Notes: generated from the sequence alone by a model not told the origin. 64,000 bases of DNA from Methylobacter marinus A45 (GCF_000383855.1 NZ_KB912877.1:62001-126000); one strand, 5' to 3'. Positions 44,644-54,503 are shown, counted from the first letter of the stretch. Translations and numbers: made by a program.

Positions 44644-44930
44644 TCGTCACGGAAGGAGCGGTCCAGGGCTTGGAGCGCTGTCGGCGTTTTCTGGCGGAAA
44701 AGAATCCTCAGGCCTCAATGAGGGCTGGACAAGTAATCGCCAGCCGATTTTCTTTGCTGGAAACAGAACCGGGCATAGGCAGACCGATCGATGAGCTTCC
44801 CGAATTGCGCGAGCTGATCATTCCCTTTGGGGATTCAGGTTATGTCGCGCTCTACCGCGTTGATTCAAGCGCCGATGCCGTCTATGTGCTGGCTTTCCGG
44901 CACCAGAAAGAAGCGGGTTACAGCTCATGA
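44631..44930 (+). CDS. RelE/ParE-family toxin
   Basis: A 99-residue protein of typical length. It shows the ParE/RelE fold pattern: MPRVIVTEGAVQGLERCRRF, then RFSLLETEPGIGRPIDELPE, then LIIPFGDSGYVALYRVD and VYVLAFRHQKEAGY. The arginines and the C-terminal His-Gln-Lys-Glu fit the family's active face. ParE members poison gyrase and RelE members cleave mRNA; which applies cannot be told. It starts with GTG inside the end of the antitoxin gene. The pair probably helped stabilise the mobile element it arrived with. Confidence 0.85.
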   Translation: MPRVIVTEGAVQGLERCRRFLAEKNPQASMRAGQVIASRFSLLETEPGIGRPIDELPELRELIIPFGDSGYVALYRVDSSADAVYVLAFRHQKEAGYSS

Positions 44931-44942
44931 ACACAGCCAAGC

Positions 44943-45074
44943 ATGACCGCCCATGAAAAATTTCTGCCCCAACGCCAGCGCTATCAGCCAGTTACCCTGC
45001 CGCAGGATTTCTCCGATGAGGAAATGGTCAGAGACTGGATGCTTTCGGATACCGGTAGTGGTCAGGATTCTTGA
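44943..45074 (+). CDS. Small ORF, possible transposase N-terminal remnant
   Basis: A 43-residue frame: MTAHEKFLPQRQRYQPVTLP, then QDFSDEEMVRDWMLSDTGSG, then a stop. The DFSDEEMVRDWMLS segment looks like the beginning of large Tn3-family-type transposases, but this is recollection, not a search. It starts 12 bases after the toxin gene, so it could also be a third small gene of that operon. Confidence 0.3.
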   Translation: MTAHEKFLPQRQRYQPVTLPQDFSDEEMVRDWMLSDTGSGQDS

Positions 45075-45358
45075 CCTTGTAGCCCGTAATTTGTTATGAG
45101 ATAAGATGGAATAGACACCGGGATATTCGCCGCCATAGGTTATCCTGCCAAGAATAGGTCTTCGTCTGGATCAGACGCGAGTCGTCGCACTGCTTCTCGT
45201 GATCATAACCATTGTTTAGCCAGTATTCATGGGACGAAACAATAGCCTCCTCCATTGCGAAAATGGGTATACGCCCTACCGAGTTTCTTCGCAAAAAATG
45301 TCAAAACAAGTAGTTCATTTGTTGGCATGATGAATTCACCTTCTTTGAGGAGATGTCG

Positions 45359-46222
45359 ATGAGCGAATATGGTGTAAGGATAAATCGGGCTTTGAACTAT
45401 GCTCAGGAAAAACTTCCTGAAAATGTTGAACTTGATGATGTGGCTCAGATAGCCGCCTTTTCACCATATCATTTTCATCGTGTTTTTATGCTTGTGGTTG
45501 GTGAAAATTTCGCCAGCTTTATACGCAAAAGACGATTAGAATGGGCGGCGATGGAATTACTAAACACGAAGCGCCGTATCTTAGATATCTCCTTGGATGT
45601 TGGTTATGAAACCCAAGAGAGCTTTAGTAGGGCTTTCAAGCTCCAATTTAATACTACACCGAGTAAGTTTCGGAATAAGGTGAGAAGCCCGAACGAAGGT
45701 TTTATTGGATTGAAATCAGCTTTTGAAATCCATATAGGAGAGCTTATGAAACATAAAATTGTTGAACGTAATGGCTTTGAAGTAATTGGTATACAAAAGG
45801 ACTATGACTCCCCAGATTTTTCTGGTGCGTTATCTCAATGGCAAGAGTTATGGTCTAGAAGTAACGAGGTTAAGTCCAAAGAAAACAACTGCTATTATGG
45901 CCTAACAGTGGTGCCGACTAAGACACGGCAAAAAAATGATTGTTCCGGGGTCTTCCGGTACATGGCTGCAAAGGAAGCAGATAAAGGAGAAATGGTACCC
46001 GCAGGGATGATCAAGCTGACCGTTCCTGCTCAAAAATATGCAAAGTATACATACAATGGGCCAATATCTGGCTTTCAGGCGTTTATTATGAATGTTTGGA
46101 CCCGTTATTTGCCGGAATCGGGCTTGGAAGTTATTGAATCGCCAGAAATTGAAGTATATGACGAGCGTTTTAGCTTGGATTCACATGAGAGTGAAATGGA
46201 TTATTTAGTGCCTGTTAAGTAG
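45359..46222 (+). CDS. AraC-family regulator with GyrI-like effector domain
   Basis: A 287-residue protein. The N-terminal AraC DNA-binding domain (about 1-105) has two helix-turn-helix motifs: VELDDVAQIAAFSPYHFHRV and RILDISLDVGYETQESFSRA. The second half (about 120-287) is a GyrI/Rob-like small-molecule-binding domain (KIVERNGFEVIGIQKDY, then MIKLTVPAQKYAKYTYNGP). This order, with DNA-binding domain first, is that of Rob/SoxS-like regulators. GAGGAG ends 6 bases before the ATG at 45359; an ATG two codons earlier is too close to it. The base composition is clearly more AT-rich than the neighbouring genes, suggesting separate transfer. The target is unknown. Confidence 0.87.
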   Translation: MSEYGVRINRALNYAQEKLPENVELDDVAQIAAFSPYHFHRVFMLVVGENFASFIRKRRLEWAAMELLNTKRRILDISLDVGYETQESFSRAFKLQFNTTPSKFRNKVRSPNEGFIGLKSAFEIHIGELMKHKIVERNGFEVIGIQKDYDSPDFSGALSQWQELWSRSNEVKSKENNCYYGLTVVPTKTRQKNDCSGVFRYMAAKEADKGEMVPAGMIKLTVPAQKYAKYTYNGPISGFQAFIMNVWTRYLPESGLEVIESPEIEVYDERFSLDSHESEMDYLVPVK

Positions 46223-46256
46223 CTGGACTAGTTCTCAGTGAGTTTGCATAACTGGG

Positions 46257-46294
46257 GAGGCGGCTAGTTTTGTGCTGCCTCTTCTTGTTTTTAT
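46257..46294 (+). terminator. Rho-independent terminator of the AraC-family gene
   Basis: GAGGCGGC and GCTGCCTC form an 8-bp stem (one G-U pair) with a 9-base loop, followed by a T-rich run (TTCTTGTTTTT). It lies 35 bases after the stop codon. Confidence 0.7.
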
Positions 46295-46385
46295 GAATTA
46301 AAGTGACCTTATACATTGCAATAAGGTATACAGAAAGTGCACATAACAATAGGCTGTATCGGGACCCAAACAGCTCCGCCCGTTT

Positions 46386-46607
46386 TTGTGCATTCCCCTA
46401 CACTACATTTTACACAGCTGTTTTTTGGTCGGAATACTCAATTCGTTAGGGCCTCGACTAACCCGGCATGGCTACAATGCCAAGGCCCTGGCTGAACTGC
46501 TCGATACCAAACCCGCTGAAATACGGTTATTCTTGCAGGGCAACCTGACTCCAGCCCGGACGCAGGAATTGCAGAACTGCCTGTTGGCGATTGGGATTCC
46601 TCTCTGA
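46386..46607 (+). CDS. Small helix-turn-helix-like protein, plasmid/ICE associated (uncertain)
   Basis: A 73-residue frame. Its second part, RLTRHGYNAKALAELLDTKP, then AEIRLFLQGNLTPARTQELQ, looks like a compact DNA-binding domain of the sort found in conjugative elements. The first 17 or so residues (MCIPLHYILHSCFLVG) look unrelated and may come from a fusion, so the true 5' end may be lost. Function unknown. Confidence 0.4.
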   Translation: MCIPLHYILHSCFLVGILNSLGPRLTRHGYNAKALAELLDTKPAEIRLFLQGNLTPARTQELQNCLLAIGIPL

Positions 46608-46643
46608 TTCCTTATTGGCACACAATGTGGGCCCTGAGCGATG

Positions 46644-46929
46644 TTTGCAGGCTGTTGGCAAATAATGCCGGTCTATTCTCATTTAATTCGGGTCGAACGC
46701 ATCGGCTATTGGCAGTTAATCCGGGGCGAAAAAATGGCTGTTTGCAGGTCCTGTGGTTTATATTTGCAGGCCCCCACACATATCTATTAATTGTAGTTTC
46801 TTGATTTCATAATCGCGATTTCTTGCACTTATCCGGCTTTTTTATCTCGGATTAATTGATTTTATAAAATCAGTTTTTCTCGCATTAGCTGTCCCTGTTT
46901 TTTAGTCTTCTCACATTAAGTGATTTTAT
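46644..46929. repeat. Array of degenerate repeats, possible multi-site transposon end
   Basis: Three copies of a 23-bp unit (from 46650, 46671 and 46704; sharing G-x-CT-x-TT ... TAAT-x-CGGG) are followed by three 22-bp copies in the other orientation (from 46844, 46877 and 46908; consensus TTCTC-x-x-ATTA-x-x-TG). On the opposite strand the first set also contains CGGATTAA-like cores. TTTGCAGG occurs three times (46644, 46741, 46763). Regular 21-33 bp spacing resembles TnsB/TniA-type binding sites at transposon ends, or iterons. Confidence 0.45.
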
Positions 46930-46953
46930 CTGGTGAAATTTCTCAAAATGAAA

Positions 46954-47093
46954 TGGTCAAGTAAAATCAACCAATCCAGTTAAGCAACATTCTGTAGTTG
47001 ATTCATTTCTTCTTCATACTGATTGGGGCTTTTGTAACCCAGGTACGAATGCAGGCGATGAGTGTTATAAAACATAGCGATGATAAGTTTTTA
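46954..47093 (-). mobile_element. IS3-family orfB 3' fragment
   Basis: Only the C-terminal tail of an IS3-type transposase remains: LIIAMFYNTHRLHSYLGYKS, then PNQYEEEMNQLQNVA, then TAA at 46980. TGGTCAAGTAAAAT at 46954 looks like the element's terminal repeat. It differs from both other IS3-type remnants in the window. Confidence 0.75.
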
Positions 47094-47157
47094 GCCAATT
47101 TAACTAAATTTCATACTTTACAAGAAGTTAGCTGAAATTATGACGAAATATTGACAA

Positions 47158-47184
47158 GGTTATCCACAGAATTTGTGGATAACC
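47158..47184. repeat. Perfect inverted repeat containing two DnaA boxes
   Basis: Two 11-bp arms around a 5-bp centre. Each arm contains a perfect DnaA box (TTATCCACA at 47160 and its complement TGTGGATAA at 47174). It lies 28 bases beyond the stop codon of the decayed primase gene, so it could be a terminator hairpin for that gene (a short T run follows on the plus side). It could also be a remnant of a replication origin. Confidence 0.6.
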
Positions 47185-47211
47185 TTTTACACCTTTACAA
47201 AATGACTTGCA

Positions 47212-48605
47212 CTATCCGACTTTCATAGCGCGACGCGGCCGCTGCTCTTGCTGAACATTCTGTTTCTGCTCCTGTTCGAGCTGTAGTATCCGTTCTTGGC
47301 GTTCCTCCTTTTCAAGAAGCGCCTTGCTTACAGCCGCCATAGCTTGGCGCTCAACTCCACTCCGCCCCAGCTCGCTCTTGGTGGCAAGATCATTAAAATC
47401 AGTAAAACTCTTGGGATTACTCTCTTGCTCTCCAGGTGCGAAGATTGGAAAAGTCGCTTTGCCCTACGGCCTTGGCCGCTTCTTTAGCTTTCGTCCGGCC
47501 GGGATTGATTCCTTGAGTCGCCTCCAACCGTCGGTCATCGTCGCCGGCAATGATGATCGGCTTATCCGGAAACTTCTCATGCAGTGCGCGGGCAACAGTA
47601 GGTAGATTGCCCGAATCAAAAGCCGCGACAGTAGCTTGGCCAAGCGCCTCTGATAGAGTGGCCGCCGTGGCATAGCCCTCGGCAATGACTAATACCGGAG
47701 CTACTGCTATAGCGTCCATGCCCCCAACCGGATGAAAACATCCTTCCTTCCGGCTGTCCTTGGCAAACCGCTTGGTGCCGTCCTCCTGGATATACTGCAT
47801 TGTCCATTGCTTGCCGTCCACATCGAAGGCGGGGATGTAGGTCGTTTGACCTTCCTTATCCGTCAGAGCGCCGATGTGCGCCTGGATGCCTTTGTCTTGC
47901 AGATATGGGGTCGGCTTGTCAATTAGTACCAAGATTTCCATTTGGCGGCTGACACGTTGCGCGGTGGCTTCATGCAGTCGTTCTTGCTCGGCTGCCCGTT
48001 CGGCCAGCTTGGTTGCGGCTTCGGCCTGCAGTTTTGCTTTCTCTTGCGGATCGAGCGTATAGCCTTTTGATTTCCATTTCATGTCGTGCCGGTGCGGTTG
48101 TTCTTGATGTAGCCTGCAGGATGGCCATCCAGGTGGCCAACATAGAAGCCAGCCTCTTCGCCCTTTTTATCGCCTTCGACACCGATCCGGTGCTTCTTGC
48201 CATCCATGATCGGGTGTTCGCCGGTTAGGATGCAACCCAAGGACTGTAACGCCTCGGCAAATTCTTCTTTTGGTGTCATCGCCGGTCCTTGCTGGTCTGG
48301 CATGTTGTCGGGCTTCCAGCGTTCGAGCTTTGCCATATCAGCATCAGGGCCTGCGTACCAGGACTTCGCCGCCTTATCCCACAGAGCGCCTGCCGCCTTG
48401 GCTGCGACACGCTCGCCATAGGGTACGGCCAGATAGGTACGCGGGTCTTGGCCCTGAGTTTTGATTGATTGCTGTTCTGTCGCTGCCTGGCGGGCGCCCT
48501 GCGTCCATTTGACAAAGGGAGCGGTATCAACACCCGACGGGATATACCATGACCGCGCTTGCGCCAGCAATGCTCGGCCAAGACCGCTCACTGTACCAAA
48601 GCGGC
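47212..48605 (-). pseudogene. traC: TraC-type conjugative-plasmid DNA primase, 5' truncated and frameshifted
   Basis: The coding sequence is in three frames. The first part (about 48080-48600) has LARALL-type lead residues, then RTYLAVPYGERVAAKAAGAL, WDKAAKSWYAGPDAD and GFYVGHLDGHPAGYIKNN. A frameshift near 48080 leads to the Toprim part (47417-48082): VLVIAEGYATAATLSEALG with the Toprim Glu, and PIIIAGDDDR with its Asp residues. A second frameshift near 47450 leads to the coiled-coil tail (LLEKEERQERILQLEQEQKQ) ending at 47212. The 5' end is cut by the IS3-family element at 48592. Intact relatives prime the transferred strand during conjugation. Confidence 0.75.
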
Positions 48606-49190
48606 CGCCGCTTCGCCACACTCCTGCTCGTGCACTTCCCAGGCGACGATTTTACGGCTGAAGATATTCATGATCAGGTACAGATAAAAGAACCGTCCGC
48701 GCACGCCGCTCGGCAGATAACTGATGTCCCAGGTCCAGACTTCATTAGCCGCTCGGGCTTGATGTGTGGTCGGAGGCCGGGATTTCTGTCTGTCTTTTGC
48801 ACGCCCCCGATGATGCAGCTGATCCGCTGCCTTCAGAATGCGATAAAAGCTGGACTCCGAAGCTAGATATAGGCCCTGGTCCGCCAGTCTCGGCACGATC
48901 TGGCTGGGCGGCAGGTTGGCATAGGCCGGCTGGTTGCAGATGGCCAATACCTGAGCCCGCTCCTGTTCCGACAGCTTGTTCGCCGGCTCCGGGCGTTGCG
49001 CTTGCGCGCGCTGGTCCTGACTAATCTGGCCGGCTTCCTGTGTCCAGCGCTGGAAGGTGCGCAGGCTGAGCCCGGCTTCTGCGCAGGCCAAACGCTTCCG
49101 GGCGCCCGCAGAGGTTGCTTCGCGAATCCAGGCCACTAATTGTTGCCGCTCCGGGTACGAGGTTAGTCGGCCTCGTTTGCCTCCCAGAGG
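48588..49190 (-). pseudogene. IS3-family orfB, 3' truncated
   Basis: About 200 residues of a DDE transposase: GRLTSYPERQQLVAWIREAT, ACAEAGLSLRTFQRWTQEAG, QIVPRLADQGLYLASESSFY, and the first catalytic Asp in NEVWTWDISYLPSGVRG. It then breaks off at CGEAAAALVQ, before the second Asp and the Glu. The frame stays open upstream to 49580, but that part is the out-of-frame image of orfA and is not real. Confidence 0.75.
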
Positions 49191-49741
49191 GCTGTCAACT
49201 TTTTTCGCAGCACCAGCAAAGCCGCGGCTTCCGCCAGGGCTTTCTCCTTGCGGTTGAGCTCTTTTTCGAGCGCCTTGATGCGCTGTTTGTCCTGCTTTGC
49301 TTCCAGTCGCTGCTGTTGCTGTTGCGCTCCGGCCTTCTGGGAGCCTTGAATGCAGGTGTCCTTCCAACGCCGGATCTGCTCGGGATAAAGGCCCTGGCGG
49401 CGGCAGTATTCGCTCAGTTCCAGTTCGGTCATGGCCACGGTTTCCACCACGGCGGCAAATTTTGCCTCCGGCGACCAGTCTTCTGTTTGTTTCCCGCTGC
49501 CAGGCACGGGCACCCCTGTTCTTTGGCTTGTTTGCGCCAATTGTATAACGTCTGGTCACAAATCCCTTCCTCTCTGGCAACTTCCGGTACTGAGCGGTTA
49601 TGGGGTGGCAACAGTTTTTTTAATACAGACGCTTTGCGTTCTGCTGAATAATGCGACATTACATGCTCTTTCCGTCCCCTGTCTGATTTCCAATTATCCC
49701 GTTAGCGGGAGGGTGACAACTATCCTGACACAGGGGGGTCA
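48592..49741 (-). mobile_element. Second IS3-family insertion sequence, truncated
   Basis: The intact terminal repeat lies at 49741 (read inward on the minus strand: TGACCCCCCTGTGTCAGGAT). The element interrupts plasmid-type DNA: topoisomerase III sequence on one side (from 49742) and primase sequence on the other (from about 48592). Its far end is missing, since orfB stops in the middle of the catalytic domain at the primase junction. It carries a frameshifted orfA and a partial orfB. Confidence 0.75.
49163..49659 (-). pseudogene. IS3-family orfA, frameshifted at a G run
   Basis: It begins MSHYSAERKASVLKKLLPPH and NRSVPEVAREEGICDQTLYN, a helix-turn-helix. After ...WRKQAKEQG the correct continuation VPVPGSGKQTEDWSPEAKFA is one frame over. 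One G is missing from a run near 49515. The C-terminal coiled coil (KALEKELNRKEKALAEAAAL) ends at 49163. Confidence 0.72.
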
Positions 49742-50110
49742 GTGAGGCTCGCCCTACCGCCCTTGTGCATCGTCGGGATGATTCCGTGGTGCGCGGTGAT
49801 CTTCGAGTCGTCCCATGTGTTGGATTTGATGCTTGGATCGGCACTGTCCACTATCCCGCCCAGTTCGGGATTGACGTGTTTGATCGCTGCCAGCACATCG
49901 GCTGCGTCGGCATGTTGGGATTCCGGCAGATAGGCGCAATCCGTGCGTGGATAGGAAGTCAGTTTGTGGGTTTCATAAAGTGCCTGGCAGACGTTCAGCA
50001 CATCTTCGGCACTGTAGCCGAATTTGTTGGACGCCAGGAGGGTAATGTCAGACAGCGCGAAAGCCAGCGGCTGGTCTGTTTCTTGGCTTCTTGCTTATAC
50101 TCGGCAATGA
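49742..50110 (-). pseudogene. topB: Plasmid-type topoisomerase III fragment
   Basis: An internal piece of a type IA topoisomerase: LNVCQALYETHKLTSYPRTD contains the SYPRTD motif with the catalytic Tyr, followed by DDSKITAHHGIIPTMHKG. Upstream, PLAFALSDITLLASNKFGYS is recognisable after a frameshift near 50075. It is cut by the IS3-family terminal repeat at 49741 and by the IS remnant near 50110. With the TraC-type primase it points to a former conjugative plasmid or ICE. Confidence 0.75.
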
Positions 50111-50371
50111 TGCCGGGCTTGCCAGTTCTGGCACCGGTTAAAAAACAAAAAGGGCAACGTTATCTGGAGCTTCAGGATCAATGACTGGCCACAGCCATTT
50201 CTCGTGTCCGGCAAACGATTGAAGCGTTATTTGCCTGGATTGAGGAAAAAACAGGCATGGAATGTGCCTGTGAAGTGCGTTCTTGCAATGGCCTGATGGT
50301 GCACGTCTTCGGCAAACTCGCAGCGGCTCTGTTTTTCTGGATTTTTTTTACGAACCAGCTCTTAATTCACA
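50110..50371 (+). mobile_element. Right truncated IS copy, inverted relative to the left copy
   Basis: The same transposase tail as at 2827-3331, on the opposite strand: LAPVKKQKGQRYLELQDQ, a TGA where the other copy has Trp, then ATAISRVRQTIEALFAWIEE, KTGMECACEVRS, CNGLMVHVFGKLAAALFFW. The end sequence is the complement of the left copy's end. The copies differ at many positions (perhaps four-fifths identical by eye), so they are not recent duplicates. TTAAA follows directly at 50372, as TTAAA precedes the left copy. Confidence 0.78.
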
Positions 50372-50721
50372 TTAAAATATTGAGGAAACAAAGCGATGCA
50401 ACTTTATTTGTTCAGTTTAGACGCTGAAGAGGAAGGTAAGCGTTAAATAATTTATTTGGAAGCATATGGTACATGCAATCCCACAAAATACGAGAATGGA
50501 TAATATCAATCCTTTTGTGCCTAAATCAAAAAAGATTGATGCTCATCCGGGTAAACTATCCAACTTGCTATTTTAAATAGGCAGTTGCTGCGGAAAAATA
50601 AAGCGCGAAAACAGAAATTTATGAATTCTTATCCGGAATCCACAAGCACGCTAAGAAGTACGGTAGATATTGAATGCAAGTTAATTTTTTTAAAAAAAAA
50701 CAATAACTTATAGTATTGAAA
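50372..50721. other. Intergenic region between IS remnant and tRNA-Ser
   Basis: About 350 AT-rich bases. The only gene-like sign is a 16-codon frame at 50396-50446 (MQLYLFSLDAEEEGKR) with GAGGAAA upstream. It is too short to judge and may be the stump of a lost gene. No other feature is seen. Confidence 0.3.
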
Positions 50722-50812
50722 TGGCGGAGAGACAGAGATTCGAACTCTGGGTGGGCTACAAACCCACGACGGTTTTCAAGACCGCTGCCTTAAACCACTC
50801 AGCCATCTCTCC
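50722..50812 (-). tRNA. tRNA-Ser (anticodon TGA)
   Basis: A 91-base class II tRNA with the long variable arm of serine tRNAs. The acceptor stem is GGAGAGA paired with TCTCTCC, followed by discriminator G and an encoded CCA. The anticodon loop reads CTTGAAA (anticodon TGA), and the T loop is TTCGAAT. It lies about 350 bases outside the accessory block. Confidence 0.95.
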
Positions 50813-50897
50813 GCGATCCGAGTATGATAACCGAACGAATTTTAAAAGCAACTTATTTATTGATTTTTTTACTCATATCCCATCTCATCAATGCTGA

Positions 50898-53800
50898 TTA
50901 ACCGTAACCGCCGCCGCCTGGAGTTTCAATTTGCACCGCATCGCCTGCTTGCACGTCAATTTGAGCACAGCCCGGAAGGTTTTCTTTCTCGCCATTTAGT
51001 CGCATCAGACTGTTTTGGCCGCATTTTCCGGGGGCGGCGCCGTTCACTGCGAACGTGGGCTTGATTCTATGGCTGGACAAGATACTGACGCTCATAGGCT
51101 CGTTAAATCTGATTCTTCGCCGCACGCCGTTGCCGCCTTTCTGCCTGCCGCTGCCGCCACTCCCCTGCCTGATCGAGAACTCTTCCAATAAGACCGGAAA
51201 CCGCCACTCCAGAACTTCAGGATCGGTTATCCGGGAATTGGTCATATGCGTATGAACCGCATCGCAACCGTCGAAGTCAGCGCCCGCTCCTGCTCCGCCG
51301 CAGATGGTTTCATAGTATTGATATTGGGCATTACCGAAGGTCAGGTTGTTCATTGTGCCTTGCGAACCAGCCAATACGCCTAATGCCCCATACAAGGCAT
51401 CGACGATATATTGCGAGGTTTCGACATTGCCCGCGACAACAGCCGCAGGATAATGCGGGTTTAACAGCGAGCCTTCCGGCACGATAATCTCCAATGGCTT
51501 CAAACAGCCGGCATTCAAAGGAATATCATCCTGCACCAACGTTCTGAATACATACAACACTGCGGCTTTGCAAACGGCCGCCGGTGCATTGAAGTTGCTG
51601 GCCAACTGCGCGGAAGTGCCGCTGAAATCGATTGTCGCCGTTCCTGCCTGCTGGTCTACAGTAACTGCAACGGCAATCTCGGAGCCGTCATCCATGCTGT
51701 ACACAAACTGTCCGCCGGAAAGTGATTTCAGGACATGACGCACCGCCGCCTCGGCATTGTCCTGCACATGCTGCATGTAGGCCCGGACGGTAGCCAAAGA
51801 ATAGCTCTCGACCATGTTCTTAAGTTCCAGCAACCCTTTATGATTGGCGGCAATCTGGGCTTGCAGGTCGGCGATATTCTGGTCCGGATTTCGTGCCGGG
51901 TATGCGCCCGAGAGCAGCCAGTTTCGAACCTGCTGCTCCTGAAAATGCCCGGCACTGACGATCCTCATGCCGTTACTGAGCACGCCTTCCGTTTCTATAT
52001 AATGACTATCGGAAGGCATGGAACCGGGCGAAATGCCGCCGACATCGGCATGATGCCCGCGCGAGGCGACAAAAAACAATAATTCGCTCTCCTTGTAAAC
52101 CGGCGTGACGACTGTGATATCCGGTAAGTGAGTGCCTCCATGATAAGGCGAATTCAATAAATAAACATCGCCTTCCCGCATGGACTCACGCTCCGCCAGC
52201 AGCAAGGCCTGAACGCTTTCCCCCATGGAGCCCAGATGCACGGGGATATGGGGCGCATTGGCGACCAGTTGCCCTTGTCCGTCAAAAATCGCACAGGAAA
52301 AATCCAGCCGCTCCCTAATGTTGACCGAGTGCGCGGTGTTTTGCAGCACGAAGCCCATTTGCTCGGCAATGGACATGAACAATTTATTGAATATCTCCAG
52401 CATCACCGGGTCCGGCATCGACGACACCTGGATATGTTGGCGGGCTTTCGTTTGCGCACGGGTTAAAATCAGCTCCTGCCGAGCGGTTATTTCACCCTGC
52501 CAACCCGGCTCGATAATGATAGTCGAGGTCGGCTCGACAAGAATGGCCGGTCCCGGAATCGGTCTGCCGGCTTGCAATTGCTCTCTACCGTAAACCGGCG
52601 TCCGGTGAAAAGCATTGTGCATGAATACGCGCGCAATCCGCAGCGGCCGGTCATGCGGATGGTTCGTATAAAACCGCTGATCTTCAGCCCGCTCGGTTAC
52701 GCCGATAATTTCCACTGAGACCGCTTCGATCACCAATGGTTTATCTTGGTAAAGGAAACCGAATTGCTGCCGGTATTTGCTTTCAAACGCATTAAGCATG
52801 GATTCTTTACCGGAAAACTCGACCTGTAAGGCCGTGTCTGTCCCCTGATAACGCAGATGCAAGCGACCGATTGAGGTGATCCTAGCGGTATCGATATGTT
52901 GAGCCCGCATTTCCTGACGGCCTTGCTGTTCAAGGTCGGCCATGACCATCTGTAAGTCGGCCAGAGATGTTGTCTGCCACTGCAGCTCCAGCGCCTGCTC
53001 CTTCATCAGTCTGATATCGGCAAGCCCCATGCCGTAAGCCGATAATACGCCGGCCAAGGGGTGCAAAAGAACGCGCCGGATGCCGAGCCTGTCGGCGACC
53101 GCGCAGGCATGCTGGCCACTCGCGGCGCCATAACAGCATAAACTGTACAAGGAGACATCATGGCCTTTCTGTACCGATATTTTTTTAATCGCGGCCGCCA
53201 TATTCTCAACGGCAACAGCCAGGAAACCTTCCGCGACCTGTTCCGGCGTTCTATGGCTTCCGGTTTCTGCATTGATCTGTTCCGCCAGTACGGTGAACAA
53301 CTGCCTGACCCGGTGACGGTCCAATGGCAAATTGCCCTCCGGCCCGAAAACAGGGGGAAACAGCGGCAATTTTCCAAGCAGGATATTAGCATCGGTGACG
53401 GTCAGAGGCCCGCCGCGACGATAGCCTGCCGGCCCCGGATTGGCTCCGGCGGAATCGGGGCCTACGCGGTAGCGGCCCGTTTCGAAATGCAAGATGGAGC
53501 CGCCGCCGGCGGCAACGGTATGAATATGCATCATCGGCGCGCGCATTCTTACGCCCGCCACTTCCGTTTCAAAACTGCGTTCGTATTCGCCGGCATAATG
53601 GGCGACATCGGTGGATGTACCTCCCATATCAAAGGCGATGATCTTGTCTAAACCGGCCTTGGCCGATACGGCGACGGCGCCGACTATGCCGCCGGCAGGC
53701 CCCGATAAGATGCTGTCCTTGCCCTGAAAACTTACCGCATCGGTCAATCCTCCGTTTGACTGCATGAACAGCAACCGGACCGCACGCCGGCCGCCGCTGA

Positions 53801-54503
53801 TCCCATTGATGCCGTCGGCCACTTGCTTGACATAACGCCTGAGCAAGGGCGACAGATAGGCATCCACGACTGTGGTATCGCCTCTGCCGACAATTTTCAT
53901 CAAGGGACTGACCTGATGCGATACCGATATTTGCAGGAAGCCGATTTCTTCGGCCAATTCTTGCAAGATTTGTTCATGCAGGGGATAGCGCCAGGCATGC
54001 ATCAGCACAATGGCGATGGCGCGAAAACCGGCATCATAGATAGCCTGCAACTGTTGTTTAGCCCGGTGTTTATCGAGCGATAACAGAATGTCGCCCCGTG
54101 CGCTAACCCGTTCATCGATTTCCGTGACGCTTTGATAGAGCAATTCCGGCAAGCGGATATTCAGGGCAAAAATATCGGGACGATTCTGATAACCGATGCG
54201 CAAACAATCCCTGAAACCGCGAGTAATGACTAAAGCAGTCGGCTCGCCCCGACGTTCCAGCAGGGCATTAGTCCCTACCGTCGTACCCATTTTTACCGAC
54301 TCAATCATTTCGCCCGGCAATGCTTCATCCGGGATGCCCAATATTTCTCTAATCCCTTGCAAAGCGGCATCCTGGTAGCGTTCCGGATTCTCGGACAATA
54401 GCTTTCGGCTAACCAGCACGCCTTCTGGACTGCGCGCCACGATATCGGTAAAGGTCCCGCCCCGATCTATCCAGAATTGCCAGCGATTCGATGATTCGGC
54501 CAT
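50898..54503 (-). CDS. 5-oxoprolinase / hydantoinase family, HyuA-HyuB fusion
   Basis: A 1201-residue protein fusing both halves of the hydantoinase/oxoprolinase family. The N-terminal HyuA-like part (about 1-690) starts [18 protein letters not shown], an ATP-binding actin-like motif, and has [20 protein letters not shown] near 290. The HyuB-like part (about 715-1201) has [40 protein letters not shown] and a Gly-rich end ([30 protein letters not shown]). The length matches ATP-dependent 5-oxoprolinase, which opens 5-oxoproline to glutamate in glutathione turnover. Hydantoinase activity cannot be excluded. It starts 18 bases after the SAM hydrolase gene, probably one operon with ttcA. Confidence 0.9.
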   Translation of the reverse strand: MAESSNRWQFWIDRGGTFTDIVARSPEGVLVSRKLLSENPERYQDAALQGIREILGIPDEALPGEMIESVKMGTTVGTNALLERRGEPTALVITRGFRDCLRIGYQNRPDIFALNIRLPELLYQSVTEIDERVSARGDILLSLDKHRAKQQLQAIYDAGFRAIAIVLMHAWRYPLHEQILQELAEEIGFLQISVSHQVSPLMKIVGRGDTTVVDAYLSPLLRRYVKQVADGINGISGGRRAVRLLFMQSNGGLTDAVSFQGKDSILSGPAGGIVGAVAVSAKAGLDKIIAFDMGGTSTDVAHYAGEYERSFETEVAGVRMRAPMMHIHTVAAGGGSILHFETGRYRVGPDSAGANPGPAGYRRGGPLTVTDANILLGKLPLFPPVFGPEGNLPLDRHRVRQLFTVLAEQINAETGSHRTPEQVAEGFLAVAVENMAAAIKKISVQKGHDVSLYSLCCYGAASGQHACAVADRLGIRRVLLHPLAGVLSAYGMGLADIRLMKEQALELQWQTTSLADLQMVMADLEQQGRQEMRAQHIDTARITSIGRLHLRYQGTDTALQVEFSGKESMLNAFESKYRQQFGFLYQDKPLVIEAVSVEIIGVTERAEDQRFYTNHPHDRPLRIARVFMHNAFHRTPVYGREQLQAGRPIPGPAILVEPTSTIIIEPGWQGEITARQELILTRAQTKARQHIQVSSMPDPVMLEIFNKLFMSIAEQMGFVLQNTAHSVNIRERLDFSCAIFDGQGQLVANAPHIPVHLGSMGESVQALLLAERESMREGDVYLLNSPYHGGTHLPDITVVTPVYKESELLFFVASRGHHADVGGISPGSMPSDSHYIETEGVLSNGMRIVSAGHFQEQQVRNWLLSGAYPARNPDQNIADLQAQIAANHKGLLELKNMVESYSLATVRAYMQHVQDNAEAAVRHVLKSLSGGQFVYSMDDGSEIAVAVTVDQQAGTATIDFSGTSAQLASNFNAPAAVCKAAVLYVFRTLVQDDIPLNAGCLKPLEIIVPEGSLLNPHYPAAVVAGNVETSQYIVDALYGALGVLAGSQGTMNNLTFGNAQYQYYETICGGAGAGADFDGCDAVHTHMTNSRITDPEVLEWRFPVLLEEFSIRQGSGGSGRQKGGNGVRRRIRFNEPMSVSILSSHRIKPTFAVNGAAPGKCGQNSLMRLNGEKENLPGCAQIDVQAGDAVQIETPGGGGYG

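Noticed and set aside
45094-45294. A 66-codon minus-strand frame upstream of the AraC-family gene
   Set aside because: No recognisable domain; the region is probably the promoter of the AraC-family gene.
46644-46929. CRISPR array
   Set aside because: The repeats are degenerate, change orientation and have irregular 21-33 bp spacing; no cas genes are present.
50722-50812. tRNA-Ser as the attachment site of the accessory block
   Set aside because: No partial copy of the tRNA 3' end was seen at the other border of the block and no integrase gene is present; the IS ends explain the borders better.
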